Shown here: positions 41,261-50,491 of the stretch, one piece after another | Position numbering within the stretch: the first letter of the stretch is position 1 | Layout of the letters: each line of letters opens with the position of its first letter | Source of the DNA: Ancylobacter sonchi | Lineage (GTDB): Bacteria; Pseudomonadota; Alphaproteobacteria; Rhizobiales; Xanthobacteraceae | Length of the DNA stretch: 64,000 nucleotides | NCBI RefSeq assembly: GCF_018390695.1 | Contig: NZ_JAHBGF010000036.1 | Coordinates: 372,001-436,000, forward strand | Direction of reading: 5' to 3' | Notes under the pieces: model-generated | The model's database searches: none | What the model was told of the DNA's origin: nothing | Seen by the model: only the letters and a program-made list of their open reading frames with translations | Position numbers and translations under genes: made by a program

Positions 41261-41544
41261 GCGCCACCCTGTTCGGCCTCGCCGGCGCCGCGCTGGTCGG
41301 AATCGGTCTTTTCGGCCTGATCGTCCACCCCACTGCCCTGCGCAAGCTGCTGGCCTTCAACCTTGTCGGTGCCGGCGTGTTCCTGGTCTTCGGCGTGGTG
41401 GCGCGACGGGCAGCGGCGGCCGGGCTGGCAGGCGATCCCGTCCCGCAAGCCATTGTGATCACTGGCATTGTCGTCGCCTTCGCCGCCACGGCGCTGGCCG
41501 CCACGCTGCTGGCGCGGCTGTCCGGGCCGGAGGAGGAGCCATGA
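41257..41544 (+). CDS. mnhC: Mrp/MBH-type antiporter subunit C, NuoK-like (cluster I)
   Basis: Encodes 95 residues with three helices. The family pattern VGIGLFGLIVHPTALRKLLAFNLVGAGVFL and GDPVPQAIVITGIVVAFAATALA corresponds to NuoK/MrpC, including the PQAxVITGIVV segment. It overlaps both neighbours by four bases. Confidence 0.88.
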   Translation: MSATLFGLAGAALVGIGLFGLIVHPTALRKLLAFNLVGAGVFLVFGVVARRAAAAGLAGDPVPQAIVITGIVVAFAATALAATLLARLSGPEEEP

Positions 41545-43010
41545 TGGTCAGCCTCCTGCCGGTCTGGGCGGTGCTGACGCCGGTCCTCGGCCTGTGCGCC
41601 CTCCTCCTCTGCGAGCGGTGGATACGACCGGAACGGGTGGCCGCCCCCTTTGTCGGCCTCTCATTATATCTTTCATTGTCAATGACTTACCAGGTCATGA
41701 CGAGCCAGGCGCCGCTCGTCTACGCCCTTGGCGGCTGGCTGCCGCCACTGGGGCTGACCCTGCGCGCCGACGGCGTCGGTGTCTTCCTCATGACGCTGAC
41801 CGCCCTCGTCATGACCGGCGTGGCCGTCTGCGCCTGGACACCGTCGGAGGGCGCCAGCTCGCGCGGCCGCTTCAGCTTCTGGGCGCTGCTGCTGGCGCTG
41901 TGGTCGGCACTCAACCTCGCCTTCACCGCGCAGGACCTGTTCAATTTTTTCGTGGCGCTGGAGATGCTTAGCTTCGCCGCCGTGGCGCTCGTCGCCCTCG
42001 ACGGCACGCGCGGCGCGCTCGTCGCGGCGCTGCGCTACCTGCTGTTCGCCCTCGCCGGCTCGATCCTCTATCTGCTCGGCGTCGGCCTGATCTATGGCCG
42101 CTACGCGGTGCTCGACCTCGCCGGCCTGCGCGAGATCGCCCAGCCGGATACCGTCACCCTCGCCGCCCTGGCGCTGATGACGGTGGGGCTGATGGCCAAG
42201 ACGGCGTTGTTCCCGCTGCATCTCTGGCTGCCCCCCGCCCATGCCGGCGCCCCGGCGCCGGCCAGCGCCATGCTGTCGGCGCTGGTGGTGAAGGCGCCAT
42301 TTCTCATCATCCTCAGGCTCTGGGTGGACCTGCTGCCGCTCCCGGCCGCCGCACCGCAGCAGATCATGGCCGGGCTCGGCGCCGCCGCCATCCTGGTATG
42401 CAGCGTGATAGCGCTGCGCCAGCAACGGCTTAAGCTGATGATCGCCTATTCGACGCTGGCGCAGGTCGGCTATCTGTTCCTGATGTTCCCGCTGATGCCC
42501 GGCCCGGCCCCCTGGCAGGACATCGGCTGGACCGGCGGCCTGCTCCAGCTCGCCTCGCACGGCTTCGCCAAGGCGGCGATGTTCCTTGCCGCCGGGCTGA
42601 TCTACGAGGCGCTCGGCCATGACCGGGTCGCGGAGCTGGGTGGCCTCGCCCGCCGGCAGCCCGTGACGCTCGCCGCCTTCGCCATTGCCGGCCTGTCGCT
42701 GATGGGCCTGCCGCCGAGCGGCGGCTTCATCGCCAAGCTGCTGCTGCTCACCGCCGCCGTCGAGGCCGGCGCCTGGTGGATCGCGGCGGTCATCCTCGCC
42801 GGCGGTATCCTCGCCGCCTTCTATGTGTTCCGCGCGCTCGGCCATGCCCTGGCCGATGGCGACCCGCCGGTGGCGCCGGTCGCGCTCTACCGGCAGGGCG
42901 CCGTGCTGGCGCTGGCACTGTGCGCGCTGGCGATCGGTTTCGTGCCGCTGCGCCCCTTCGCGCTGCTGGCGATCGGCCGGCCGCTCGAGGCGCTGGAGGC
43001 GCTGCCATGA
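41541..43010 (+). CDS. mnhD: Proton-conducting antiporter subunit D (MnhD/MbhH-like, cluster I)
   Basis: Encodes 489 residues and about 14 helices. Key channel residues are visible: Glu in DLFNFFVALEMLSF (helix 5), Lys in LMAKTALFPLHLWLPPAHAGAP (helix 7) and a further Lys in ALVVKAPFLIILRL (helix 8). It should conduct ions as in MrpD and complex I antiporter-like subunits. It overlaps mnhC and the following gene by four bases. Confidence 0.9.
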   Translation: MMVSLLPVWAVLTPVLGLCALLLCERWIRPERVAAPFVGLSLYLSLSMTYQVMTSQAPLVYALGGWLPPLGLTLRADGVGVFLMTLTALVMTGVAVCAWTPSEGASSRGRFSFWALLLALWSALNLAFTAQDLFNFFVALEMLSFAAVALVALDGTRGALVAALRYLLFALAGSILYLLGVGLIYGRYAVLDLAGLREIAQPDTVTLAALALMTVGLMAKTALFPLHLWLPPAHAGAPAPASAMLSALVVKAPFLIILRLWVDLLPLPAAAPQQIMAGLGAAAILVCSVIALRQQRLKLMIAYSTLAQVGYLFLMFPLMPGPAPWQDIGWTGGLLQLASHGFAKAAMFLAAGLIYEALGHDRVAELGGLARRQPVTLAAFAIAGLSLMGLPPSGGFIAKLLLLTAAVEAGAWWIAAVILAGGILAAFYVFRALGHALADGDPPVAPVALYRQGAVLALALCALAIGFVPLRPFALLAIGRPLEALEALP

Positions 43011-44683
43011 ACGGCGCGAGCATGAACGGTCTCCTTCTGGCGGCGAGCTTCGCCCTGCCGCTCCTCCTCGCCGTCGCGGCGTTGTGGCCGCCGATGCGCC
43101 GACACCTGCTCGCCGCGCTGCCCGCCGCCCCGCTGCCGGCGCTGGCGGCGGCCCTTCTGGCACCCGGCGGCTCGCTGATGCTGGCGCCCGATCCCCTGCG
43201 CCTGACGCTGGCGCTCGACGAGCCCGGCGCCATGCTGCTCGGCGGCAGCGCCCTGCTGTGGTGCGCCGCCGGCGCCTATGCGGCGCATTATCTCGCCGCC
43301 TCGCCGCGACGCACCACCTTCGCGGTGTGGTGGCTGCTCACCATGGCCGGCAGCCTCGGGCTCTGCCTGGTGGCGGATATGACCAGCTTCTACCTGTTCT
43401 TCACCGTCGCCAGCCTCGCCGCCTACGGCCTCGTCGCCCATGAAGCGACACCGGCGGCCGGACGCGCCAGCCTCGTCTACATGGCGCTGGCGCTGTTGGG
43501 GGAAGCCTTCCTGCTGCTGGCTTTCGTCATGCTGGCCATCGGCGCGCCGGGCATCGGCAACCCGGCCATCGCCGAGGCGGTAGCCCACCTCGCCGCGTCG
43601 CCGTTCCGCGACGCCATCCTCGTGCTGCTGGTGCTCGGCTTCGGGCTGAAGATGGGGCTGGTGCCGCTGCATGTCTGGATGCCGCTCGCCCATCCGGTGG
43701 CGCCGATGCCGGCCTCCGCCGTGCTGTCGGGCATCATCGTCAAGGCCGGCGTCATCGGCCTCATCCGCTTCCTTCCCTTCGGCGGAGGGCTCGAAGGCGG
43801 CGGCCTCGGAGGCTGGGGCGAGGCGCTGATCGGCCTCGGCCTGTTCACCGCCTTCTATGCCGTCGCCATCGGCCTGACCCAGCCGCACCCCAAGGTGGTG
43901 CTCGCCTATTCGACGGTGAGCCAGATGGGCGTGGTTGCGGCCGTCGCCGGTGCCGGCCTCGCTTCCGGCAGCCGGGCGACGCCGGTGCTCGCCGCCTTCT
44001 ATGCCCTGCACCACATGCTGGTGAAGGGCGCTCTGTTCCTCGGTGTCGGGGTGACCGGCAAGGCCGGCGGACGCAGTGCCGGGCCGGTCTTCGCCGTGAT
44101 GGCGGTGATGGCGCTGTCACTGGCGGGCCTGCCCTTCACCTCCGGCGCGCTGGCCAAATATGTGGTGAAGGATCTGTTCGGCGATGGCGCCGCCGCGCTC
44201 GCCGTCACCCTCTCGGCAACCGGCAGCACCCTGCTGATGCTGCATTTCCTGCGCCGCCTCGCCGGACTTGTCGCCGCCGATGCCGGAAAGCGGCCGCCGG
44301 CCGGGCTGCTGCTGCCCTTCCTCGCCATGGCCGCCGCCTCCTTCCTCGTCGTCGGGCTGCTGCTGCCCGCGACCGGCGCCAGCTATGCGGCAGCCCTCGC
44401 CCCGCAGGCGTTGTGGAAGGCCTGCTGGCCGGTGCTGCTCGGCGGCGCGCTGGCCGTGCTGCTGCACCGCTTCGCGCCCTGCCTGCCGGCGATCCCGCCG
44501 GGCGACCTCATCGTGCTCGCCGAGCGCGGATGGCCGGCGGTGCTCCGCCTGGCCGACCGGCTGGAGCGCGCCGACGAAACGCTGCGCCGCTGGCCGGTCG
44601 CCGGCGCGCTGCTGCTCCTGCTGCTGCTCGGCCTTGGTGCCGCGATGCAACTATCGGCGGGATTCCACATCCCCGGCGGTTGA
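43007..44683 (+). CDS. Second antiporter-like subunit (NuoL/HyfB-like) lacking the helix-5 Glu (cluster I)
   Basis: Encodes 558 residues and about 14-15 helices of the proton-conducting-transporter family. Helix 7 keeps Lys (GLKMGLVPLHVWMPLAHP) and helix 8 keeps Lys (GIIVKAGVIGLIRF). The helix-5 segment, SFYLFFTVASLAAYGLV, has Thr where the sister subunit and most family members have Glu. It takes the place of the MrpA N-terminal part, which is otherwise absent from this operon. The N-terminus overlaps mnhD by four bases. A two-codon-later Met is also possible. Confidence 0.85.
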   Translation: MNGASMNGLLLAASFALPLLLAVAALWPPMRRHLLAALPAAPLPALAAALLAPGGSLMLAPDPLRLTLALDEPGAMLLGGSALLWCAAGAYAAHYLAASPRRTTFAVWWLLTMAGSLGLCLVADMTSFYLFFTVASLAAYGLVAHEATPAAGRASLVYMALALLGEAFLLLAFVMLAIGAPGIGNPAIAEAVAHLAASPFRDAILVLLVLGFGLKMGLVPLHVWMPLAHPVAPMPASAVLSGIIVKAGVIGLIRFLPFGGGLEGGGLGGWGEALIGLGLFTAFYAVAIGLTQPHPKVVLAYSTVSQMGVVAAVAGAGLASGSRATPVLAAFYALHHMLVKGALFLGVGVTGKAGGRSAGPVFAVMAVMALSLAGLPFTSGALAKYVVKDLFGDGAAALAVTLSATGSTLLMLHFLRRLAGLVAADAGKRPPAGLLLPFLAMAAASFLVVGLLLPATGASYAAALAPQALWKACWPVLLGGALAVLLHRFAPCLPAIPPGDLIVLAERGWPAVLRLADRLERADETLRRWPVAGALLLLLLLGLGAAMQLSAGFHIPGG

Positions 44684-44791
44684 CGGATACCGCCCGTGCT
44701 TGAGCACCGTCCCCGGCTTCGATATCGATGGCCCTCCTGGATCGACGCGTTGGCGGATCGTCCCGCCGGCGAACGGGGCAGCGTTACGAGT

Positions 44792-46057
44792 ATGCAGATC
44801 GGACGAGCCAGAACCATGCGGCAGGCGGCAGGGATCACCGCCCGGCTGCTCGCCGTCGCCGTCGCCGGTCTGCTGCTCGCCGGCTGCTCCAGCCGGCCGG
44901 TCGGCGTGCTTTCGCCGGTCGTCGAGACCGCACCGGACGCGACCAAGGTCGACATGCTGGTCGCCACCACCCGCGCGCCCTCCGACGATCCGGCCATATT
45001 GTTCACCGGCGAGCGCGGCCGGCAGGTGGCGCTGACCTCCTTCGTGGTGTCGATCCCGCCCGACCAGAACCGCCGGGTCGGCGAAGTGCAGTGGCCGCGC
45101 CGGCTGCCGCCCAACCCGCAGACCGACTTCGCCACGCTCGAGGCGAAGCCGCTCGACGGCCTCAAGGCGTCGCGCAGTTGGCTGCATCAGCACCTGTCGC
45201 CCAGCCGGCGGGTGTTGATCTTCGTGCACGGCTTCAACAACCGCTTCGAGGACGCAGTCTACCGCTTCGCGCAGATCTCCCACGATTCCAAGGCCGACGC
45301 GACGCCGGTGCTGTTCACCTGGCCCTCGCGCGCCCGGGTGTTCGACTATCTGTTCGACCGCGAGAGCACCATCTATTCGCGCGACGCCTTCGAGGAGACT
45401 GTCTGGGAGATCGCCAACGACCCGGAGGTGAAGGACGTCACCATCATGGCGCATTCCATGGGAGCCTGGCTCGCCATGGAGGGCCTGCGGCAGATGTCGA
45501 TCCGCCGCGGCAAGCTGCCGCCGAAGATCACCGACGTGATCCTCGCCTCGCCGGATGTCGATGTCGACGTGTTCGCCTCGCAATGGCGCGCGCTGCATCA
45601 CCCGACGGCGCGCTTCACCGTGTTCACCTCGCAGGACGACCGCGCGCTGCAGGTCTCTCGGCGCATCGCCGGCAGCGTCGACCGGCTCGGCCAGATCAAT
45701 CCGAGCGACTATTACGCCGAGCTGGAAAAGGCCGGCATCACCGTGGTGGACCTGACGGCTATGCGCTCCGGCGACGTGCTCAACCATGGCCGCTTCGCCG
45801 AGTCGCCGGAAGTGGTGCGGCTGATCGGCACCCGCCTCGTCGCCGGCCAGACCGTGACGGATTCCAACATAAGCTTGGGCGACCGCATCGGCGCCGCCGC
45901 CATGGGCGTCGGCCAGACGGTGGGCAGCGCTGCCAGTGTCGCCATCAGCGCGCCGATCGCCATCTTCGATCCGGAAACCCGTCGTACCTACGAGGCACAG
46001 GTCGACCAGTTCGGCCAGGTAATCAAGAACACCGGCGGCAACCCCGCCCGACAATAG
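44792..46057 (+). CDS. Lipoprotein alpha/beta hydrolase (DUF900-like)
   Basis: About 421 residues. The lipoprotein signal ends GLLLAGCSS. The hydrolase part has LIFVHGFNNRFEDAVYRFAQI and VTIMAHSMGAWLAMEGLRQM (nucleophile Ser in HSMG), with LASPDVDVDVFASQ after it; these match the DUF900 family of secreted hydrolases. The later third (GAAAMGVGQTVGSAASVAIS) is glycine-rich and may contact the membrane. ATG 44792 is preferred; 44816 is an alternative and would still keep the signal peptide. The substrate is unknown. Confidence 0.85.
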   Translation: MQIGRARTMRQAAGITARLLAVAVAGLLLAGCSSRPVGVLSPVVETAPDATKVDMLVATTRAPSDDPAILFTGERGRQVALTSFVVSIPPDQNRRVGEVQWPRRLPPNPQTDFATLEAKPLDGLKASRSWLHQHLSPSRRVLIFVHGFNNRFEDAVYRFAQISHDSKADATPVLFTWPSRARVFDYLFDRESTIYSRDAFEETVWEIANDPEVKDVTIMAHSMGAWLAMEGLRQMSIRRGKLPPKITDVILASPDVDVDVFASQWRALHHPTARFTVFTSQDDRALQVSRRIAGSVDRLGQINPSDYYAELEKAGITVVDLTAMRSGDVLNHGRFAESPEVVRLIGTRLVAGQTVTDSNISLGDRIGAAAMGVGQTVGSAASVAISAPIAIFDPETRRTYEAQVDQFGQVIKNTGGNPARQ

Positions 46058-46068
46058 GCCGTGCGGAA

Positions 46069-46096
46069 CGGCCGGGCGCCCACAAGCGCCCGGCCG
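46069..46096. terminator. Terminator hairpin between convergent genes
   Basis: CGGCCGGGCGC and GCGCCCGGCCG form an 11-bp perfect stem with a 6-base loop between the lipoprotein hydrolase and the convergent YXWGXW-type gene. Confidence 0.7.
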
Positions 46097-46120
46097 GACA
46101 GTCTCAACGGAGCCGTCGGC

Positions 46121-46447
46121 TCACCAGCTGCGTACCCAACGGCCCGGCTCGTAGACCCAGGCACCGCGCCGCAGCACCCAGCGCGGGCCGACATAGGTGA
46201 AGCCGCGCCGGTTCGGCTCCCAATAGCCCGGCTGCCACACCCAGCCCGGGCCGCGACGCCAGTTCCAGTGGCCCGGCACCCAGGTATAGCCGCGACGCGG
46301 AGGCGGCCGCCGCTCGCGGCGCGGCGGGGGCGGCGGCGCCATCGGGCGGGCCTGCGCCTCGGCCTCGCTCGCGGTGCCCAGCGCCAGCGGCGCCAGTGCG
46401 GCGGCCGAGAACAGGCCGGCAAGAAGCGAACGTCGATTGATCATCAT
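46121..46447 (-). CDS. YXWGXW-repeat-type exported protein
   Basis: Encodes 108 residues. The N-terminus INRRSLLAGLFSAAALAPLALG has twin arginines and a hydrophobic core, a plausible Tat-type signal ending at AEAQA. A Pro/Arg-rich stretch precedes aromatic repeats of the form WVPGHWNWRRG, WVWQPGYWEPNRRG and WVYEPGRWVRSW. Such proteins occur in the envelopes of Proteobacteria; function is unknown. ATG 46447 or 46444 are both possible behind CAGGGA. Confidence 0.8.
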   Translation of the reverse strand: MMINRRSLLAGLFSAAALAPLALGTASEAEAQARPMAPPPPPRRERRPPPRRGYTWVPGHWNWRRGPGWVWQPGYWEPNRRGFTYVGPRWVLRRGAWVYEPGRWVRSW

Positions 46448-46474
46448 GTCATCCCTGCATCGAGGCCCCCGGCT

Positions 46475-46521
46475 CGCCCTTGGCGGGCCCGGAGGCTAAA
46501 GCCCATCGCCCGCCAAGGGCG
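46475..46521 (-). terminator. Long inverted repeat downstream of gltS
   Basis: CGCCCTTGGCGGGC (46475-46488) and GCCCGCCAAGGGCG (46508-46521) form a 14-bp perfect stem with a 19-base loop after the gltS stop on the minus strand. A 16-base direct repeat, AAAGCCCATCGCCCGC, occurs at 46498-46513 and 46534-46549. Confidence 0.6.
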
Positions 46522-46551
46522 GGTCATGGAGAGAAAGCCCATCGCCCGCGC

Positions 46552-47757
46552 TCAGCGGGCCATGAAGCCGATGACCACAGCATTGATGATATCGATGAAG
46601 AAGGCGGAAACGAGCGGCAGCACGATGAAGGCACGCGTTGCCGGTCCATGCGCCTTGGTCACCGCCGTCATGTTGGCGATGGCGGTCGGGGTCGCGCCGA
46701 GGCTGATGCCGGTGAAGCCGGAGGAGATCACCGCCGCCTCGTAATTCTTCCCCATCGCCGGGAAGACGACGAAGATGATGTAGGCGACCGCCGCCACCGT
46801 CTGCACCGCAAGTACGATGACGAGGCTGAGGCCGAGCCCGTCCAGCGTCCACAGCTGCATGCTCATCAGCGACATTGCCAGGAAGATGTTGAGCGACAGG
46901 TCGGAGATCAGCGCCAGCGCACGGGTGCGCGTGGGCCAGGCGACATGCGGCACCACGCGCGGCACGATATTGGTGAGCAGGATGCCGACCAGCAGGCAGA
47001 TGACGAATAGGGGCAGTTTGAGCGCCACCTCTTCCATCAGTTCCTCGACGCCGAAGCCGATGAGGATGGCAATGTTCATCACCAGTATGGTGCGCAGCAG
47101 GCTGACATGGGTCACCTCGTCACGCGGCGTCCCCTCTTCCTTCTGCGGCACACCGATCAACAGCTCGTCCGTCGGCGGACCGTGCAGCTTGTAGCGGCCG
47201 ATCAGGTACTTGGCGATCGGACCGCCGGCGAGGCTCGCCACCACCAGCCCGAGCGTCGCCACGGCGATGCCGACCTCCATCGCATTGGCGAGGCCGAAGC
47301 GCTGGGCGATCAGCGGTGCCCAGGCGATGGTGGTGCCGTGGCCGCCGATCAGCGAGGCCGAGCCGAGGAACACGGTGACGCCTTCGGGCAGGCCCAGCAG
47401 GGCGACGCTGCCGGCGGCGATCAGGTTCTGGATGACGAGATAACTCACCGTGAGCGCCAGCAGGATCAGCAGCGGCCGCCCGCCCGAGATCAGGTCGCTG
47501 AGCCGCGCATTGAGGCCGATGCCGGTGAAGAAATACAGCAGCAGCATGTCGCGCGCCGCCAGCGAGAACACGATCTCGGTGTCGAAGAAGCTATAGGCGA
47601 TCAGCGTCGCCAGCGCGGCCAGCAGGCCACCGGTCACCGCCTCGGGAATGTTGAAACGGCGTAGCGGCTCGAACGCCTTGTTGATGCCGGAGCCGGCGAA
47701 GAACACCAGGATGGAGATGGTGAAGGTAAGCAGGCCGGAAATCTGAATCGTCGACAT
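46552..47757 (-). CDS. gltS: Sodium/glutamate symporter
   Basis: Encodes 401 residues with about ten helices. Conserved GltS features are LLYFFTGIGLNARLSDL near residue 75, ASLIGGHGTTIAWAPL near 135 and SSGFTGISLGATPTAIANMTA near 345; the last two are the re-entrant loops that bind glutamate and sodium. GAGGA precedes the ATG. It follows the GntP permease gene by 35 bases and may share its transcript. Confidence 0.93.
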   Translation of the reverse strand: MSTIQISGLLTFTISILVFFAGSGINKAFEPLRRFNIPEAVTGGLLAALATLIAYSFFDTEIVFSLAARDMLLLYFFTGIGLNARLSDLISGGRPLLILLALTVSYLVIQNLIAAGSVALLGLPEGVTVFLGSASLIGGHGTTIAWAPLIAQRFGLANAMEVGIAVATLGLVVASLAGGPIAKYLIGRYKLHGPPTDELLIGVPQKEEGTPRDEVTHVSLLRTILVMNIAILIGFGVEELMEEVALKLPLFVICLLVGILLTNIVPRVVPHVAWPTRTRALALISDLSLNIFLAMSLMSMQLWTLDGLGLSLVIVLAVQTVAAVAYIIFVVFPAMGKNYEAAVISSGFTGISLGATPTAIANMTAVTKAHGPATRAFIVLPLVSAFFIDIINAVVIGFMAR

Positions 47758-47792
47758 CAGTCCTCACGCATGCTGGCGGCATCGCCGCCCGA

Positions 47793-49247
47793 TCAGAACG
47801 ATCCGACCGCCGAGCCCAGCACGATCACCGCGACCAGTGCCACGACGGCACCGACGATACCAACCATGACGATGTCGAGATAGCTCTCGCGATGAGTCGT
47901 GCCGCAGACCGCCAGCAACGTTACCACCGCACCATTATGCGGCAAGCTGTCCAGCGTGCCGGAGCCGATCACCGCCACGCGGTGCATCAGCGCCGGGTCG
48001 AGCCCGGTCTGGCCGGCGATCTGCATGAAGGTCGGGCCGAGCGCATCGAGCGCGATGGTCAGGCCGCCGGAGGCCGAGCCGGTCAGCGCGGCGAGGATGT
48101 TGGTGGCCACCGCCAGCGACACCAGCGGGCCGCCCTCGATGCCGAGCACCCATTCGCGCACCAGCTCGAAGGCCGGCAGCGCCGCGACCACGGCGCCGAA
48201 GCCGACCAGGCTGGCGACGCTGAACACCGGCAGCACCGAGGCGTTGGCGCCGGCATCGATGGTGGCGCGCAGCCCCGGCAGCCGTCGCCAGTTGATGGCG
48301 AGCGCGGTGAGGATGGCGGCGGTGAGCGCCACCGCCACCGACCAAACGCCGCCGACCGCCGCCAGCGAGGTCTCGCCCCAGCGCGGCTCGGCGAGATAGG
48401 CGGTGTCGAGATTGGGCAGCACCGCCATCGACATGATGAGGTTGACCACCACCACGACGATCAGCGGCAGCGCCGCCAGCGCGATCGGCGGGTTGGCATA
48501 GGCATGCACGCCGTTATGGATCTCGGCGGGATCGAACTCGCGCGCGGTGGTGGCGCGTTCGCGCACCAGCGGATCCTCCGCGGCGGCATCGACCGGCGCC
48601 GGCTCGTCGACGCCGAAGCCCTCGCCGGCAAGGCGCGCCCTGGCCTCGGCGCGCCGCAGCCACCACAGGCCGAAGCCGAGCATGATCACCGACGCGAGAA
48701 TGCCGAGCCCCGGCGCCGCGAAGGGCGTGGTGCCGAAGAACGGCATCGGAATGGCGTTCTGGATCGAGGGGGTGCCGGGCAGCGCCGACATGGTGAAGGT
48801 GGAGGTGCCGAGCGCGATGGCCGCCGGCATCAGCCGGCGCGGCACCCCGGCGGCGCGGAACAGCGCGAGGCCCATCGGCGCCAGCACGAAGAAGGCGACG
48901 AACAGGCTGACGCCGCCATAGGTGACGAAGGCGCCGGCCAGCACGACGGCGAGCACTGCCCGCTCGGCGCCGAGCTTCTCGGTCATGAAATTGGCGATGG
49001 CGGTGACGGAACCGCTGTCGTCCATGATCTTGCCGAACAGCGCGCCGAGCAGGAACAGCGGGAAGAACTGCGCCACGAAGCGCGCCGCGCTGCCCATGAA
49101 GGTCTGCGTCCAATGCGCGAGCAGCGGCTCGCCGGCGAAGGCGGCGGCGACCAGCGCGGCGATCGGCGCCAGCAGCAGCACCGACCAGCCGCGGAAGGCC
49201 AGCGCGATGAGGAGGCCGAGGCCGACGAGAATTCCGAGGAGCCCCAT
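47793..49247 (-). CDS. GntP-family permease
   Basis: Encodes 484 residues with about 12-13 helices, of the gluconate:H+ symporter (GntP) family or close relatives in the citrate/anion superfamily. Typical parts are FFPLFLLGALFGKIMDDSGS near residue 60, YGGVSLFVAFFVLAPMG near 110, SALPGTPSIQNAIPM near 150, and HRVAVIGSGTLDSLPHNGAV near 430. It imports a hydroxy-acid or a related carboxylate. It lies three bases after the patatin gene. Confidence 0.88.
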   Translation of the reverse strand: MGLLGILVGLGLLIALAFRGWSVLLLAPIAALVAAAFAGEPLLAHWTQTFMGSAARFVAQFFPLFLLGALFGKIMDDSGSVTAIANFMTEKLGAERAVLAVVLAGAFVTYGGVSLFVAFFVLAPMGLALFRAAGVPRRLMPAAIALGTSTFTMSALPGTPSIQNAIPMPFFGTTPFAAPGLGILASVIMLGFGLWWLRRAEARARLAGEGFGVDEPAPVDAAAEDPLVRERATTAREFDPAEIHNGVHAYANPPIALAALPLIVVVVVNLIMSMAVLPNLDTAYLAEPRWGETSLAAVGGVWSVAVALTAAILTALAINWRRLPGLRATIDAGANASVLPVFSVASLVGFGAVVAALPAFELVREWVLGIEGGPLVSLAVATNILAALTGSASGGLTIALDALGPTFMQIAGQTGLDPALMHRVAVIGSGTLDSLPHNGAVVTLLAVCGTTHRESYLDIVMVGIVGAVVALVAVIVLGSAVGSF

Positions 49248-49250
49248 CGC

Positions 49251-50309
49251 TCACACCCCTTCGATTAGTTGGTCGATGTCCAGCGTGGAACGCTTGCCGA
49301 TGTCATCGCCATGGGTATCGAGGAAGGTCTGGGCCGCCTGGCGCCCTTCCTCCCGCAACAGGTCGAGGAATTCCCGCTCGGCGTTGAGCTTGGAGGAGTA
49401 GCCGAGCGTCGCCATCACCGGATTGGGCACCATGTGGATGCGCATCTTCGCCCATTGCGCGCCCTCGGAATTACCGGGATCGGCGACCTTGCGCATCAGC
49501 GCCATCATGCGCAGCTCCTTCAGCAGCACGGCGTTGAACGACACCTCGTTCAGCCGGCTGAGGATGTCGCGGGCATTGTCCGGCGTGCCTTCGCGCTCGA
49601 CCGGGTTGATAGGCACCAGAATGGTGTCGTCGGAATCGAGTTCGCGCACCAGCGGCGTCATGGTCGGGTTGCCGGAATAGCCGCCGTCCCAATAGGCCTC
49701 GCCGTCGATCTCCACTGCCTGGAACATGGTCGGCAGGCAGGCGGAGGCCAGCAGCACTTCCGGGGTGATCTCGCCATTGCGGAACACCCGGCCGCGCCCG
49801 GTGCGCACGCTGGTGGCGGTGATGAACAGCTTGATCGGCGAGGTCTTCAGCAGCTCGAAATCGATCAATTGCTCGAGAATGCCGCGCAGCGGGTTGCTGC
49901 CGCCGGGATTGAGGTCGTAGGGCGAGACCAGCCGCGACATCAGGTCCATGGCGATGAACACCGGCGAGCTGTCCAGCGTCCAGCGGCCGAGCAGGCGGTC
50001 GAGCGGACCGCGCTGGAACGGGCTGAACCGCGCCGCGTTCGAGACCTCGCCCCAGAAATGCGCCAGCGCCTCGCGGGCCCCCTCGGCCCCGCCCTTGGCA
50101 TAACCATAGGCCAGTACGGCGGCGTTCATCGCGCCGGCGGAGGTGCCGGAAATGCCGTCTATGGTAAGCCAGCGCTCCTCGAGCAGCCGGTCGAGCACCC
50201 CCCAGGTGAAGGCGCCGTGCGAGCCACCGCCCTGCAAGGCGAGATCGACGAGCAGCGGTACGCGCGCTGTGCCGCCGGTAGCTTCGTCTGTCGGTTCCGC
50301 CTCGGTCAT
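49251..50309 (-). CDS. Patatin-like phospholipase
   Basis: About 352 residues. LALQGGGSHGAFTWGVLD (27-40) is the oxyanion hole, GISGTSAGAMNAAV has nucleophile Ser57 in GTSAG, and YWDGGYSGNP carries the catalytic Asp in DGG. It lacks a signal peptide, so it acts in the cytosol or at the inner membrane face. ATG 50309 has GGGGAG at 8 bases; longer in-frame starts have no support. The C-terminal helical part includes KMRIHMVPNPVMATLGYSSKLNAE, common in bacterial patatins near RssA-like proteins. Confidence 0.9.
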   Translation of the reverse strand: MTEAEPTDEATGGTARVPLLVDLALQGGGSHGAFTWGVLDRLLEERWLTIDGISGTSAGAMNAAVLAYGYAKGGAEGAREALAHFWGEVSNAARFSPFQRGPLDRLLGRWTLDSSPVFIAMDLMSRLVSPYDLNPGGSNPLRGILEQLIDFELLKTSPIKLFITATSVRTGRGRVFRNGEITPEVLLASACLPTMFQAVEIDGEAYWDGGYSGNPTMTPLVRELDSDDTILVPINPVEREGTPDNARDILSRLNEVSFNAVLLKELRMMALMRKVADPGNSEGAQWAKMRIHMVPNPVMATLGYSSKLNAEREFLDLLREEGRQAAQTFLDTHGDDIGKRSTLDIDQLIEGV

Positions 50310-50491
50310 GTCCCGTCTCCCCGACGTGCCGGAGCCCTGAGCGGCCTCCATCGCGACCGACCATATTCTACCGTCGACGACCGCAACATGATCCGTCGCA
50401 ACTTTCCACCGCACCGCAGCAAAAATATCGCACCGCGGGGGAACGCCTTCCGGCGAGCGGGCGTTAGCCCCGGCGAACGCGGAGGGGATGC

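Noticed and set aside
38875..44683. A membrane-bound hydrogenase operon
   Set aside because: No hydrogenase large or small subunit, or NuoB/D/I-like gene, follows; only the antiporter part is present.
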